Below are positions 1-9,238 of a stretch of 64,000 nt of DNA, piece by piece (positions within the stretch are counted from its first letter, which is position 1; each line of letters opens with the position of its first letter). Where the stretch lies: positions 434,001 to 498,000 of the forward strand of contig CAVPDQ010000009.1 in assembly GCA_963702685.1 (NCBI GenBank). The letters run 5' to 3'. The stretch comes from AP-15 sp963702685. GTDB taxonomy: Bacteria; Pseudomonadota; Alphaproteobacteria; ATCC43930; CGMCC-115725. The translations under genes and the position numbers were made by a program. The notes under the pieces were generated by a model, which saw only the letters and a program-made list of their open reading frames with translations, was not told the DNA's origin and did not search any database.

Positions 1-915
1 GCAGCGAAACGCCATCCGGACATAGAAATGGTCCTGCAAATCGGCGCCGACGGCCGGCATGTCGCGCACCACCGGAATGCCGTGGCCTTGCAAGAGACCG
101 GCGGGGCCGAGCCCCGACAGCTGCAGCAGCTGCGGTGAGCCGTAGACGCCGCCGCAGACGACGATTTCGCCGCGCGCCCGAGCGCTCTGCGGCGCGCCCT
201 TTTGCAGATATTCGACGGTGGCCGCCCGGCCGTCCTCAAAGACGATCCGCGTCGCATGCGCGTTGGTCGCGACGGCGAGGTTCCGGCGGGCGCGTGCGGG
301 CTTCAGATAGGCCGCCGCGGTGCTCCACCGCCGCCGCCCCTTGGTCGTGCTCTGGAACGGCCCGGCGCCGTCCTGGTTGCCGTTGTTGAAATCGTTGTTG
401 GGCGGGAGGCCCGCTTCGACCGCCGCCGCGATCCAATGCTCGGCCAGCTCAAAGCGTGCCGGCTGGTCGGACACCCGGAGCGGGCCGCCGGTGCCGTGGA
501 ACTCGTCCGCCCCGCGCTCCTGGTCCTCGGCCTTTTTGAAATACGGCAAGACACTGTCCCAATCCCAGCCGGTGCAGCCGCGCTGGCGCCATTCGTCGTA
601 ATCCCTCGGGTTGCCGCGCATATAGACCATGCCGTTGATCGAGCTGGTGCCGCCCAACACCTTGCCGCGCGGCTGGTAGAGGGTGCGGCCTTCGAGCTCG
701 GCTTCGGGCTCGCTCTCGAACATCCAGTTGACGCGCGGGTTGCTGAAGAGCCGCCCATAGCCCATCGGCACGTGGATCCAGGGATAGCGGTCCTCGCCGC
801 CGGCCTCCAACAGCAGCACGCGATGGCGCCCGGATTCGCTGAGCCGCGCCGCTACCGCGCAGCCCGCCGAGCCGGCGCCGGCCACGATAAAATCAAAGAC
901 GTTGTCGCCCGGCAT
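1..915 (-). CDS. GMC-family FAD oxidoreductase (choline dehydrogenase-like), C-terminus cut off
   Basis: Flavoprotein of the glucose-methanol-choline family, which oxidises alcohols using FAD. I translated the minus strand from an ATG at 913-915, preceded by an AAGGGGA ribosome site. The protein opens with an FAD Rossmann motif (IVAGAGSAGCAVAARLSE, ending in LLLEAGG). The GMC signature follows (GKVLGGTSSINGMVYMRGN, about residues 85-105), then GGVYGSPQLLQLSGLG and VGADLQDHF. About 305 codons are present of a usual 530-550. The His/Asn catalytic region lies beyond the left edge. It sits 17 bp downstream of the glycosyltransferase stop and is probably cotranscribed with it. The family is secure; the substrate is unknown. 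Confidence 0.93.
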   Translation of the reverse strand, partial: MPGDNVFDFIVAGAGSAGCAVAARLSESGRHRVLLLEAGGEDRYPWIHVPMGYGRLFSNPRVNWMFESEPEAELEGRTLYQPRGKVLGGTSSINGMVYMRGNPRDYDEWRQRGCTGWDWDSVLPYFKKAEDQERGADEFHGTGGPLRVSDQPARFELAEHWIAAAVEAGLPPNNDFNNGNQDGAGPFQSTTKGRRRWSTAAAYLKPARARRNLAVATNAHATRIVFEDGRAATVEYLQKGAPQSARARGEIVVCGGVYGSPQLLQLSGLGPAGLLQGHGIPVVRDMPAVGADLQDHFYVRMAFRC

Positions 916-932
916 TTCCGTTCCCCTTTGCA

Positions 933-2129
933 TTATGCCCGGAGCGCCATTGGTGCGGTGGCCGGGTCGGCTTCTTCACGAGCCGGAAACAACAGCTCTT
1001 CGTACACGTCGATGGTGCGCGAGCACATCGCTTCGCGGGTGAAATTGGCGGCGATGTGGGCGATGGCGCGCCGCGCCCATTGGGTGCGCTCCTCGAGGCC
1101 GAGCGCGAGGCCGGCGCCGATCGCTGCGGCAAGGGCGGCGGGGTCGCCCGGCGGGGTGAGCCAGCCGGTCACACCCGGCACCACCGTCTCGCGGCTGCCG
1201 CCATGGTCGGTGGCGACGACCGGCCGGCCCATCGCCTGCGCCTCGGCGGCGATCCGGCCAAACCCTTCGGGGCTGGTCGAGGCCGAGACGACGACATCGG
1301 CGAGCATGTAGGCGGCCGGCATGTCGCGGCAGCCATCGACGATGCGGAGCTGGGCCCCGAGCTGGTGGCGCTCGATCGCCGCCTCGATCTCGCGGCGATA
1401 CCCGTGGTGCTGCTCGGCCCCGACAAGGACGGCGCAAATGTCGCGGCGGCCGAGGATGGCGATCGCGGCGACAAAATCGAGCCCGCCCTTCCACCGGGCC
1501 AGCCGGCCCGGCAGCAGCACCACCGGCGCTCCGTCGGGCAGCCGCCATTCCGTGGCGAGGGTTGCGACGCGTTGCCCGCCGACCCGCTGCGGGTCGAAGA
1601 TTTCGAGATCGACGCCGCGCGGGATCGTGCGCAGCCGGTCGGCGCCGACGCCGTAGACGCGCGTCGCGTGCTCGGCGACAAATTCGGAGATCGCGATGAC
1701 CCGCTCGCCGCGGGCCATCACCGAATTGTACCGCCGCTTCAACGCCGAGCCGGCGCCATAGGCGTTGTGAAAGGTGGTGACGAAATGCCGCCCGGCCGCT
1801 TGCGCCGCCGATTGAGCGCTCCAGGCCGGGGCGCGGCTGCGGGCATGGACGATATCGATGCCGAGGCGCCGGATCGCCCGATAGAGCGCCCGCCGGTTGC
1901 GCCACATGACAAAGGGGTTTTTCGCGGCGAGCGGCATCCTCAGATGAGTGGCGCCGGCGCGGGCGAGGTCGCGCTCCAGCGGGCCGCCGGCCGAGGCGAC
2001 AAAGGCGGTCCAGCCGGCGGCGACGAGGGCAGCCGCCAATTCGACCGTGCCGCGCTCGGCCCCGCCCGAAACCAGGCTCGGCAATACTTGCAGAACCGCC
2101 GGTGGGCGTGTCTTCGACCCCGCGGACAT
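933..2129 (-). CDS. Glycosyltransferase family 4 (GT-B fold)
   Basis: Predicted cytoplasmic or membrane-associated retaining glycosyltransferase of 398 residues that would add a sugar to a lipid- or glycan-linked acceptor. The N-terminal GT4 motif (QVLPSLVSGGAERGTVELA, residues 13-32) and a TFHNAYG segment mark the acceptor domain. The donor domain has VVLLPGRLARWKGGLDFVAA (about 205-225), the E-x7-E region SPEGFGRIAAEAQAMGRPVVAT and GVTGWLTPPGD. The length is normal for GT4. No convincing ribosome site precedes the ATG. It is followed after 17 bp by the GMC oxidoreductase. Such proteins often serve lipopolysaccharide or capsule synthesis, but no other envelope-sugar gene is adjacent, so the pathway is unknown. 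Confidence 0.9.
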   Translation of the reverse strand: MSAGSKTRPPAVLQVLPSLVSGGAERGTVELAAALVAAGWTAFVASAGGPLERDLARAGATHLRMPLAAKNPFVMWRNRRALYRAIRRLGIDIVHARSRAPAWSAQSAAQAAGRHFVTTFHNAYGAGSALKRRYNSVMARGERVIAISEFVAEHATRVYGVGADRLRTIPRGVDLEIFDPQRVGGQRVATLATEWRLPDGAPVVLLPGRLARWKGGLDFVAAIAILGRRDICAVLVGAEQHHGYRREIEAAIERHQLGAQLRIVDGCRDMPAAYMLADVVVSASTSPEGFGRIAAEAQAMGRPVVATDHGGSRETVVPGVTGWLTPPGDPAALAAAIGAGLALGLEERTQWARRAIAHIAANFTREAMCSRTIDVYEELLFPAREEADPATAPMALRA

Positions 2130-2651
2130 AACGCCGTCGCCACCTCCGCTCCGTCCGCCGCGACTCTGCGATCAATCGGCCGCCGGTAGCAAATCAGATG
2201 TGCACGGGTTTGGCGGAAGAGGCGCGCCGCAGAACCGGATCGTCAAGTTTGACAGGCCCGACCCCGCACTCGCATTCGACCCGCGGCGAGATGTCAAAGC
2301 AAGGACGGGTTCGTGCAGGACCTACAACGCCCGAGCCGGAGCCTGACCGCCGCGTTGCCGCTGACCTGTGGAGTGGCCAAAAGGCGTAATAAACCCGCGT
2401 TATGCCTCGCTAACCCACGTCCCCAAAGCATCCAATCGACTCGCCACGCATCTCAATGCTTCTCCCCCCAGACTGCATCTAGAAGCATGAACCCCCAGAT
2501 GCCTCAATATCTGGACAAACGCGTGAATGCCGCAGCATCAAGGGGGGAGGGCCTTTATCGGCACGCCTCTTTGTGCTCCCGCCCCCTCGATGGGGGCGGG
2601 GCGGGGTGGGGGTGATGCGTGCCGAGTGCATCGATCCGGTCGAAAGCCGCT
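2130..2651. other. Intergenic region with a GC-rich hairpin
   Basis: No coding sequence is supported. A short perfect hairpin (GCCCCC, loop TCGAT, GGGGGC) lies at 2581-2597, next to a run of GGGGCGGGG. There is no T-run on either side, so an intrinsic terminator is not supported. The segment separates two minus-strand gene groups and should hold the promoter of the glycosyltransferase. Confidence 0.4.
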
Positions 2652-2792
2652 CTAATCCCGCCATTTGACCCCGTCGCGCCGGATTTCCTCGATCAGCGCC
2701 GGATCGGCATGGCGCAAATCGACCAGATCGACATCGTAGGGGATCGAGCTCTCTTCGAGATCCTCGATCGACCATTCTCGGATAGACGTCAT
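2652..2792 (-). pseudogene. Remnant of a minimal nucleotidyltransferase (MNT type), C-terminal end only
   Basis: An open frame of 46 codons reads SIEDLEESSIPYDVDLVDLR and then DPALIEEIRRDGVKW. This resembles the C-terminal end of minimal nucleotidyltransferases (NTP_transf_2 domain), which pair with HEPN partners in MNT/HEPN toxin-antitoxin modules. The catalytic half with the GSxxxG and DxD motifs is absent: upstream sequence is the end of creA, 11 bp away. No ribosome site precedes the only ATG. It looks like the tail of a deleted gene. The call rests on this short motif, so confidence is moderate. Confidence 0.5.
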
Positions 2793-2803
2793 GCGCGATT
2801 GCA

Positions 2804-3328
2804 TCAATGGCCCCAAGGCATGATCGGCACGCTCGATACCGCGTTGTACGGTGAGCCGTTGACGATCTTGTCGCTGATCGCGAGATAGACGAGCGAGCTC
2901 CGTTTCCGATCGACGATGCGATAGACATGCGTGCGCTTGAAGAAGATCGAAGTGCGCGCGGAATACACTTGCTCCTTTTCCGGCAATTTTGTCAGGTCGA
3001 TCGAGATCGGGCCGGTCTGCCGGCAGTCGAGCGAAAACCGCGACGGGTCCTCGGCCAACCCCAGGCTGCCCTTGACGCCGCCGGTGCGCGCCTGGGAGAT
3101 GACGCAAGCGATCCCCGGCACTTTGGGATCGTCGAAGGCGCTGACGCATACTTTGTCGTTGGCGCCGACCAGCCGGAACGTGGTGCTGACGCACGCCAAA
3201 TCGTCCGCCGATGCTGCCCGCGCCGAGAAAAAGGCGAGCACCCCGACGAGGATTGCCGCGGCAAGCTGCCGGCTCGCCCTATTGCGACAGCCGAACATTT
3301 TTGCAGCAAAGGCCGAATTGCTTGCCAT
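2804..3328 (-). CDS. creA: CreA family secreted protein
   Basis: Small exported protein of unknown biochemical role, homologous to E. coli CreA. Conserved family blocks are visible: VCVSAFDDPKVPGIACVISQ, ARTGGVKGSLGLAEDPS, CRQTGPISI, RTSIFFKR, and the C-terminal LVYLAISDKIVNGSP with VPIMPWG. An N-terminal signal peptide (AAAILVGVLAFFSARAASA) precedes the mature part. I chose the ATG at 3328, which has GGGG just upstream and nearly abuts the previous stop at 3338-3340. An ATG at 3298 would give a more classical signal peptide. It probably forms an operon with the upstream binding protein. Mature length matches the family. Family assignment is confident, function is not. Confidence 0.9.
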   Translation of the reverse strand: MASNSAFAAKMFGCRNRASRQLAAAILVGVLAFFSARAASADDLACVSTTFRLVGANDKVCVSAFDDPKVPGIACVISQARTGGVKGSLGLAEDPSRFSLDCRQTGPISIDLTKLPEKEQVYSARTSIFFKRTHVYRIVDRKRSSLVYLAISDKIVNGSPYNAVSSVPIMPWGH

Positions 3329-3337
3329 CCCCAGCAA

Positions 3338-4129
3338 TTATCGCGGCTGCATCCCCTTCGCCTTGTAGACCGGTGCGGCGGCCGGCGCCGCCAGAAAATC
3401 GATCAGCGCTTTGGCCGGGAGCGGCTTCTCGGAGGCCGTCGTCTCAGCCGCCACATAAACCAGATCCGGGCTTTGCAGCTCGGCCGGCAACGGGCCGACG
3501 ACATCGATCCCTTCGACCTCCATCAGCTCGCTGATCGGCTGCAGCCCGATCTCGGCCTCGCCCCGCGCGACCACCTCGCCAACCCGCGGCGAGCCTTGGC
3601 CGGGTGCGGCTGAAACGAGGTGAAGCTTTGGTTTGAGCTCGGCGGCAAGACCGAGCTTTTCCAGCGCCTTTGCCAGAAAGATGCCGCTGGTGCCGCCGCT
3701 CGCCGGATCGACATAGGCGATCGATTTGGCGTTGAGCAGCGTGCGTTTGACCGCGTCGAGAGAGCTGATATCGGGGTGCGGCGCGCCCTTCTTGACGGCG
3801 AGCCCGATCGGCACGTGCGCGAGCGTCGTCATGACGCCGCCGATCAGCTCCCCGGCGCGCACCAGCTTGTCGGCGCGCGGCTTGGTCAGGATCGCGACAT
3901 CGATCTCCTCGTCGGCGGCAACCTTGGCCTCGACCTTCGCGGCGGTGCCGTATTCGATCGCCAGCTTGTTCCCCGACGCTTTCTCGAAAGCCGGCCCGAG
4001 CTGCTGCAGCACCGCGCGCATCGCGCCCGCGCTCAGCACCTTGATTTCAGCCGCGCCGGCCGCCCCGGCCGGGAGGCCGGCGAGCAGCGCCAGGTTGAGG
4101 GCGAATAGTCGGAGCGCAAGTTTCGGCAT
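3338..4129 (-). CDS. ModA-like periplasmic substrate-binding protein
   Basis: Type II periplasmic binding protein of the molybdate-binding-like family (SBP_bac_11), 263 residues. A signal peptide (LALLAGLPAGAAGA) leads into IKVLSAGAMRAVLQQLGPAFE, the typical ligand-loop start of ModA proteins. Later blocks include DVAILTKPRADKLV and PASGGTSGIFLAKALEKLG. The gene lies between a phd-type antitoxin and creA, with no modB or modC permease genes nearby. It may therefore be an orphan binding protein and not part of a molybdate importer. Its stop is directly before creA, suggesting cotranscription. Ligand identity is inferred only from the family and is uncertain. Confidence 0.85.
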   Translation of the reverse strand: MPKLALRLFALNLALLAGLPAGAAGAAEIKVLSAGAMRAVLQQLGPAFEKASGNKLAIEYGTAAKVEAKVAADEEIDVAILTKPRADKLVRAGELIGGVMTTLAHVPIGLAVKKGAPHPDISSLDAVKRTLLNAKSIAYVDPASGGTSGIFLAKALEKLGLAAELKPKLHLVSAAPGQGSPRVGEVVARGEAEIGLQPISELMEVEGIDVVGPLPAELQSPDLVYVAAETTASEKPLPAKALIDFLAAPAAAPVYKAKGMQPR

Positions 4130-4178
4130 CTTGTCCTGCCATGTGAGAAGTTGTTCGATCGCTCAGGCGGGTTCGTAT

Positions 4179-4448
4179 TTACGCCGGTCCGGCGGCGCCG
4201 GGGCATCCATTGCCGCCGAAGAGCTTGTCGATTTCGTCGGCGCCCATCCGGTCGAAGTCGTCCGGCACCTCGATCGCGCCTTCCATGAAGCCGATACGCC
4301 GAACCTCGTCCTGCGGCGGTCCGTCATACGCGACGACCTTGACCATGGGCTTGCCGGCCTTTGCGATCACGAACGGTTCACCCTTGGCGGCGCGATCCAC
4401 CAGCCGCGAAAGATGGGTTTTCGCCTCGTGGATGTTGATGATGCGCAT
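4179..4448 (-). CDS. Phd/YefM-family antitoxin without a toxin
   Basis: An 89-residue antitoxin-like protein with the Phd/YefM N-terminal DNA-binding signature INIHEAKTHLSRLVDRAAKG followed by EPFVIAKAGKPMVKVV. The C-terminal tail (IEVPDDFDRMGADEIDKLFGG) is the toxin-binding type seen in Phd proteins paired with PIN-domain toxins. In those pairs the toxin begins at the antitoxin stop. Here the frame runs on for nine odd residues after FGG, stops, and meets the binding-protein gene about 50 bp later. No PIN toxin is present. It is therefore an orphan antitoxin or the survivor of a deletion. The start ATG lies 98 bp after the uvrA stop. Confidence 0.8.
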   Translation of the reverse strand: MRIINIHEAKTHLSRLVDRAAKGEPFVIAKAGKPMVKVVAYDGPPQDEVRRIGFMEGAIEVPDDFDRMGADEIDKLFGGNGCPGAAGPA

Positions 4449-4546
4449 CGATCCCGCCTCCGGCGTTGAGCGAGACAGATTTGCTCTGCTTCCGGGCGAG
4501 CCGCAAGCCCGGCTTTGCGGCGCATTAGACGGCGTTAATTCCAATC

Positions 4547-7406
4547 TCACCCGGCCCTTCTCCGGCGTTGCGGCGGAGTACGGCGGGCTAGGTAGGGGCG
4601 CAGGTATTGGCCGGTGTAGCTTTGGGCGCCGGCGGCGATTTCTTCGGGGGTGCCTGAGGCGACGATGTGGCCGCCGGCGTCGCCGCCTTCGGGGCCCAAA
4701 TCGATGACCCAGTCGGCGGTCTTGACGACTTCGAGATTGTGCTCGATCACGAGGACCGTGTTGCCGGTCTCGACCAATGCGTGCAGCACCTCCAGCAGTT
4801 TGCGCACATCGTCGAAATGGAGCCCGGTGGTCGGCTCGTCGAGGATGTAGAGCGTGCGCCCGGTGGCGCGCCGCGACAATTCCTTTGACAATTTGACCCG
4901 CTGCGCCTCGCCGCCCGACAAGGTCGTCGCCGGCTGGCCGATATGGATGTAGCCGAGCCCGACCTGCTGCAACGTCGTCAGCTTGTCGCGGATCGCCGGC
5001 ACCGCGCGGAAAAATTCGACCCCCTCGTCCACGGTCATGTCGAGCACGTCGGCGATCGACTTGCCGCGGAACAGCACCTCCAGGGTTTCGCGGTTGTAGC
5101 GCCGGCCTTGGCACACGTCGCATTGCACATAGAGATCGGGCAGAAAATGCATCTCGATCTTGATCACACCGTCGCCCTGGCAGGCTTCGCAGCGCCCGCC
5201 CTTGACGTTGAACGAAAAGCGGCCGGGGGCATAGCCGCGCGACTTCGCTTCGGGCAGCCCGGCGAACCAGTCGCGGATCGGCGTAAAGCAGCCGGTGTAG
5301 GTCGCCGGGTTCGAGCGCGGCGTGCGGCCGATCGGCGACTGGTCGATATCGACGATCTTGTCGAGATGCTCGACCCCTTCGAGACGGTCGTGCGGGGCCG
5401 GCTGCTCGCGCGCATTGTTGAGCCGCTTGGCGAGCGCCTTGTAGAGCGTCTCGATGACCAGCGTCGATTTGCCGCCGCCCGAGACGCCGGAAACGACGCA
5501 AAAGGTGCCGAGCGGGATCTCGGCCGTGATGCCTTTGAGATTGTTGCCGGTCGCGCCGACGACGCTCAAAATCTGGCCGGGATGGCCGGTGCGGCGCACC
5601 ATCGGCACCGGGATCCGGCGCGCTCCGGTCAGATACTGTCCGGTGATGCTGGCGGGGTTGGCCATGATCGCGTCGGGCGTGCCCTCGGCGACGACATGGC
5701 CGCCATGGATGCCGGCCCCCGGCCCCATATCGACGACCCAATCGGCGGTGCGGATCGCCTCCTCGTCGTGCTCGACGACGATGACCGTGTTGCCGAGGTC
5801 GCGCAGCCGCTTCAAGGTCGCCAGGAGCCGTGCATTGTCGCGCTGATGCAGCCCGATCGAGGGCTCGTCGAGCACATAGAGGACGCCGGTCAGACCCGAG
5901 CCGATCTGCGAGGCCAATCGGATGCGCTGGCTCTCGCCGCCCGAAAGCGTCCCCGAGGCGCGCGACAGGGTCAGGTATTCGAGCCCGACATTCTGCAAAA
6001 AGCCGAGGCGCTCGTTGATCTCCTTCAAGATGCGTTGGGCGATCTCGCGCTGGCTCGGCGTCAATTCGCCGTCAACGCTGGAAAACCAGCTCAAGGCATC
6101 GGAAATCGACAGCCGCGCGACCTCGCTGATGTTTTTGCCGGCGATCTTCACCGCCAACGCCTCGGGCTTCAGCCGGTCGCCGTTGCACACCTCGCAAGTC
6201 CTGGCACTCTGGTAGCGGCCCAATTCCTCCTTGACCCAGGCGCTGTCGGTCTCGCGAAACCGCCGCTCCATATTCGGCAATACACCCTCGAACGGCCGCT
6301 CGGTCGCGTATTTGCGCAAGCCGTCGTCATAGGTCATCCGGATCGGCGCGCCAGCCGAGCCGTCGAGAATCGCCTGCCGCATCGGTTGCGGCAATTGGCG
6401 CCACGGCGTCGTCATGCCTTGCTTGAAATGCCGGGCGATGCTCTCCAAAGTCTGCGTGTAGTATTGCGATGAGGAATGCGACCACGGGCTGACCGCCCCC
6501 TCGGCGAGGCTCCTCTCCTCGTCGTGGACGACGAGGCCGGGATCGAAATAGAGCTTGGTGCCGAGCCCGTCGCAGGCCGGGCAAGCGCCAAACGGGTTGT
6601 TGAACGAGAAGAGGCGCGGCTCGATCTCGGGGATCGTAAAGCCCGATACGGGACAAGCGAATTTTGCCGAAAAGATCGTCTCCTCGCCCGAATCGGCGTT
6701 TTCGGCGATGGCGAGGCCATCGGCCAATTCGAGTGCCGTCTCGAACGAATTGGCGAGCCGGTTGCCGAGATCGCCCGCTATGACGATGCGGTCGACGACC
6801 ACCGAAATATCGTGCTTCAGGTTTTTGTTGAGCGGCCGGGCCTCGTCGAGCTCGAGCATCTTGCCGTCGATCTTGACCCGCTGAAACCCGCGCTTTTTGA
6901 GGTCGGCCAGCTCCTTCCGATATTCGCCCTTGCGCCCGCGCGCGATCGGCGCCAGCAGATAGAGCCGGGTCCCTTCCGGCATCGCCATGACCCGGTCGAC
7001 CATCTGCGAGACGGTCTGGCTGACGATCGGCAACCCGGTCGCGGGCGAGTAGGGCACCCCGACCCGCGCCCATAAGAGGCGCATGTAATCATAGATTTCG
7101 GTCACGGTGCCGACCGTCGAGCGCGGGTTGCGCGAGGTCGTCTTCTGCTCGATCGAAATCGCCGGCGACAATCCCTCGATCGAGTTCGACCTCGGGCTTT
7201 TGCATCAATTCGAGAAACTGGCGCGCATAAGCCGAGAGGCTCTCGACATAGCGGCGCTGGCCCTCGGCATAGACGGTGTCGAAGGCGAGCGACGACTTGC
7301 CCGACCCGGACAGCCCGGTGATCACCACCAGGCTGTCGCGCGGCAGCTCGACATCGACGTTTTTAAGGTTGTGCTCCCGCGCGCCGCGGATGCGGATCGA
7401 CTGCAT
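4547..7406 (-). CDS. uvrA: Excinuclease ABC subunit A, interrupted by a one-base frameshift
   Basis: DNA-damage recognition ATPase of nucleotide excision repair. It starts at an ATG at 7406 (IRGAREHNLKNVDVELPRD, then Walker A GLSGSGKSSLAFDT) and ends after a second ATPase domain (VSGVSGGGKSTL, LSGGEAQRVKL, LDEPTTGLHFDD). Zinc-finger cysteines are visible in CPVSGFTIPE, CPACDGLG and CEACQGDG. Total length (about 952 codons) is normal. The frame breaks near 7185: one extra T on the plus strand turns the expected PEV-x-SIEGLSPAISIEQKTT into LDRGIVAG. Removing one base restores the full protein, so a sequencing error is likely. A SOS-type box lies 39-53 bp upstream of the start. ssb, often adjacent and divergent in this group, is 12 kb away. 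Confidence 0.95.
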
Positions 7407-7444
7407 GCCCCAACTTAGCCCCCGCCCGGCGCCATTGCCATGCG

Positions 7445-7459
7445 GAACAGAACATGAAT
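7445..7459 (-). promoter_or_regulatory. Probable LexA (SOS) box upstream of uvrA
   Basis: On the plus strand the site reads GAAC-AGAACAT-GAAT. One base differs from the alphaproteobacterial LexA operator GAAC-N7-GAAC (GTTC-N7-GTTC on the other strand). It lies 39-53 bp upstream of the uvrA ATG, where a repressor would block the promoter. uvrA is a known SOS gene in Rhizobiales. Confidence 0.65.
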
Positions 7460-7664
7460 TTATCGGTCGCCAGCGCCGCCGTCAATCGGCGGGTCCGGGA
7501 AAGCGCGCGAGCACGAGCGCACCGGCGGGCGGAGGGAAATGCTGCAATTAACCAAATTTCTACGCTCCGGCGCGTAAATGGCTCGGGCGCCGGCCTGGTC
7601 AGAGGACGGGGATCGGAAGATCAGGATCGGCCGCCGCGCCGCTCGTAGAGGCACAGTGCCGGGG

Positions 7665-8606
7665 ATGGCCTTGGATCAGACGCTTCCGATCGCCGCAATT
7701 GCCATCGCGCTGCGCCTGCGCGAGAAACCCGCAAGCGCGTTCTTTTCGTGGCAGGCGCGGATCGCTGCGGCGGTTGCGGCGCATCCGGGCTTTCTCAGCA
7801 TCGAGTTTACCCCGGTAGCGGGCGGACCACACGAGTGGCAGATGGTGGTGCAGTTCCGCGACGCGCAGAGCCTCGCCTCCTGGCGTGCCTCGGAACCGCG
7901 CCGCGAGCTGCATCGAGAGGTGCTGACGCTGCTCGACCAAGCCGCCGGCCTCGAGGAAGCGGCAGCACCCGATCTTCATGCCCAAGGGAGCGTTACCGAG
8001 GTGATCGCGACCCGGGTTCGGGCCGGCATGAAGACCGCCTATCTCGATTGGGCGGCAAAGATCCAGGAGGCGCAGGCGGCTTTTCCCGGCTATCGCGGGG
8101 CTTACCTGCAGGCGCCGTCGCGCCAGCAGGAATTCTGGACGACGCTGATCCGCTTTGCGACGCCGGGAGAGCTCGATGCCTGGCTGGCTTCGCGCGAGCG
8201 CCGCCAGCTCGTCGCGCAATCCGAAGCGCTCGTCGAGGCCTGGTCGAGCCACCGGCTGGAGGAGCCCTTCGCCGGCTGGTTTCCGGCCGAGGAAGCGCGC
8301 GCGCCGCCGCCGAGCTGGAAGCAGGCGATGGTGGTGCTGCTGGTGCTGTTCCCGATCGTGGTGCTGGAGCTGCGGTTTCTGGCCCCGCTGACGCGCGGAT
8401 TGGATGCGGTCGTCGGCACCTTTATCGGCAATGCGCTCAGCGTCGGGCTGCTGACCTGGCCGGTCATGCCGGTCGCCAACCGCGCGCTCGGCTGGTGGCT
8501 GCGGCCGCGATCGCGAACGGCGCGGCGGACCACTCTGCTGGGCAGCGCCCTGATGATCGCCCTCTATATTGCCGAAATTCTCGCATTTGAATGGCTCGCT
8601 CGCTGA
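7665..8606 (+). CDS. Membrane-anchored tandem antibiotic-biosynthesis-monooxygenase (ABM) protein
   Basis: Protein of 313 residues with two ferredoxin-like ABM domains. The first runs from ASAFFSWQARIAAAVAAHPG to SLASWRASEPRR. The second runs from KTAYLDWAAKIQEAQAAFPG to ELDAWLASRERRQL. About 95 C-terminal residues follow with hydrophobic membrane segments (AMVVLLVLFPIVVLELRF, VGTFIGNALSVGLLTWPV, LLGSALMIALYIAEILAF). This arrangement matches the COG3224-type monooxygenase-like membrane proteins, whose substrate is unknown. I used the ATG at 7665; a GTG at 7656 is also possible. It stands alone, between uvrA (divergent) and a deaminase gene. Confidence 0.85.
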   Translation: MALDQTLPIAAIAIALRLREKPASAFFSWQARIAAAVAAHPGFLSIEFTPVAGGPHEWQMVVQFRDAQSLASWRASEPRRELHREVLTLLDQAAGLEEAAAPDLHAQGSVTEVIATRVRAGMKTAYLDWAAKIQEAQAAFPGYRGAYLQAPSRQQEFWTTLIRFATPGELDAWLASRERRQLVAQSEALVEAWSSHRLEEPFAGWFPAEEARAPPPSWKQAMVVLLVLFPIVVLELRFLAPLTRGLDAVVGTFIGNALSVGLLTWPVMPVANRALGWWLRPRSRTARRTTLLGSALMIALYIAEILAFEWLAR

Positions 8607-8711
8607 ATGGCTTGCTCACGGGCATTTCATCAATTAACGCAATGTTAGATTCTTTGTGATCGCTTGACCGCACCGCGGCAAGACCATTGCCGCATTTGCG
8701 GGAGCCATGTC

Positions 8712-9200
8712 ATGTCGGAAGATGCGCAACATCGGAAGTTCATGCGGAGAGCGATCGAGCTTTCGGCCAAGACATCGCTGATCGACAACGCGGGCGGCGT
8801 GTTTGGCTCCGTCATCGTCAAGAATGGCGAAATCGTCGCGGAAGGCGCCAACCGTGTCGTCGCCGAGAACGATCCGACCTGGCACGGCGAGATGGAAGCC
8901 ATTCGCCTCGCCTGCAAGCGGCTCGGCTCCTTCAAGCTGAAGGGCTGCACGATGTATACCAGCGCCGAGCCCTGCCCGATGTGCGCCGCCGCGTCCTATT
9001 GGGCCGGGATCGAGCGCATCTATTACGGGGCGACGGTCGGCGACGCATTGGAATATGGCGGCTTTGACGACACCATGATTTTTGCCCAATTGCGGCATCC
9101 GACGCACGAACGCACGCTCCACGCCGAGCAGATCATGCGCCCGGAAGCCGTGGCCGTCTGGAAGCAATACCAGCAAAAGCCCGACAAGATTCCGTACTGA
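8712..9200 (+). CDS. Nucleoside/nucleobase deaminase (cytidine-deaminase fold)
   Basis: Zinc-dependent hydrolytic deaminase of 162 residues. The catalytic signature is complete: H58-x-E60 in DPTWHGEMEAIR, and P-C88-P-M-C91 in TSAEPCPMCAAASYWAGI. Family preference is closest to guanine or nucleoside deaminases, as judged from the C-terminal PTHERTLHAEQIM region and the length, and less like tRNA-adenosine deaminase TadA. The ATG at 8712 follows GGGAG at proper distance. No purine-catabolism genes lie next to it, so the substrate is not settled by context. Confidence 0.88.
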   Translation: MSEDAQHRKFMRRAIELSAKTSLIDNAGGVFGSVIVKNGEIVAEGANRVVAENDPTWHGEMEAIRLACKRLGSFKLKGCTMYTSAEPCPMCAAASYWAGIERIYYGATVGDALEYGGFDDTMIFAQLRHPTHERTLHAEQIMRPEAVAVWKQYQQKPDKIPY

Positions 9201-9238
9201 GCCGGCACATCGCGTCCGAGACCGCCGCTCGCAACCGG

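Noticed and set aside
1056..2189. Plus-strand open frames over the glycosyltransferase
   Set aside because: They lack family motifs and start signals; the minus strand encodes a clear GT4 protein.
2579..2620. Terminator or G-quadruplex near the GGGGCGGGG run
   Set aside because: Stem is short and lacks a T-tract; G-richness alone is weak evidence in a high-GC genome.
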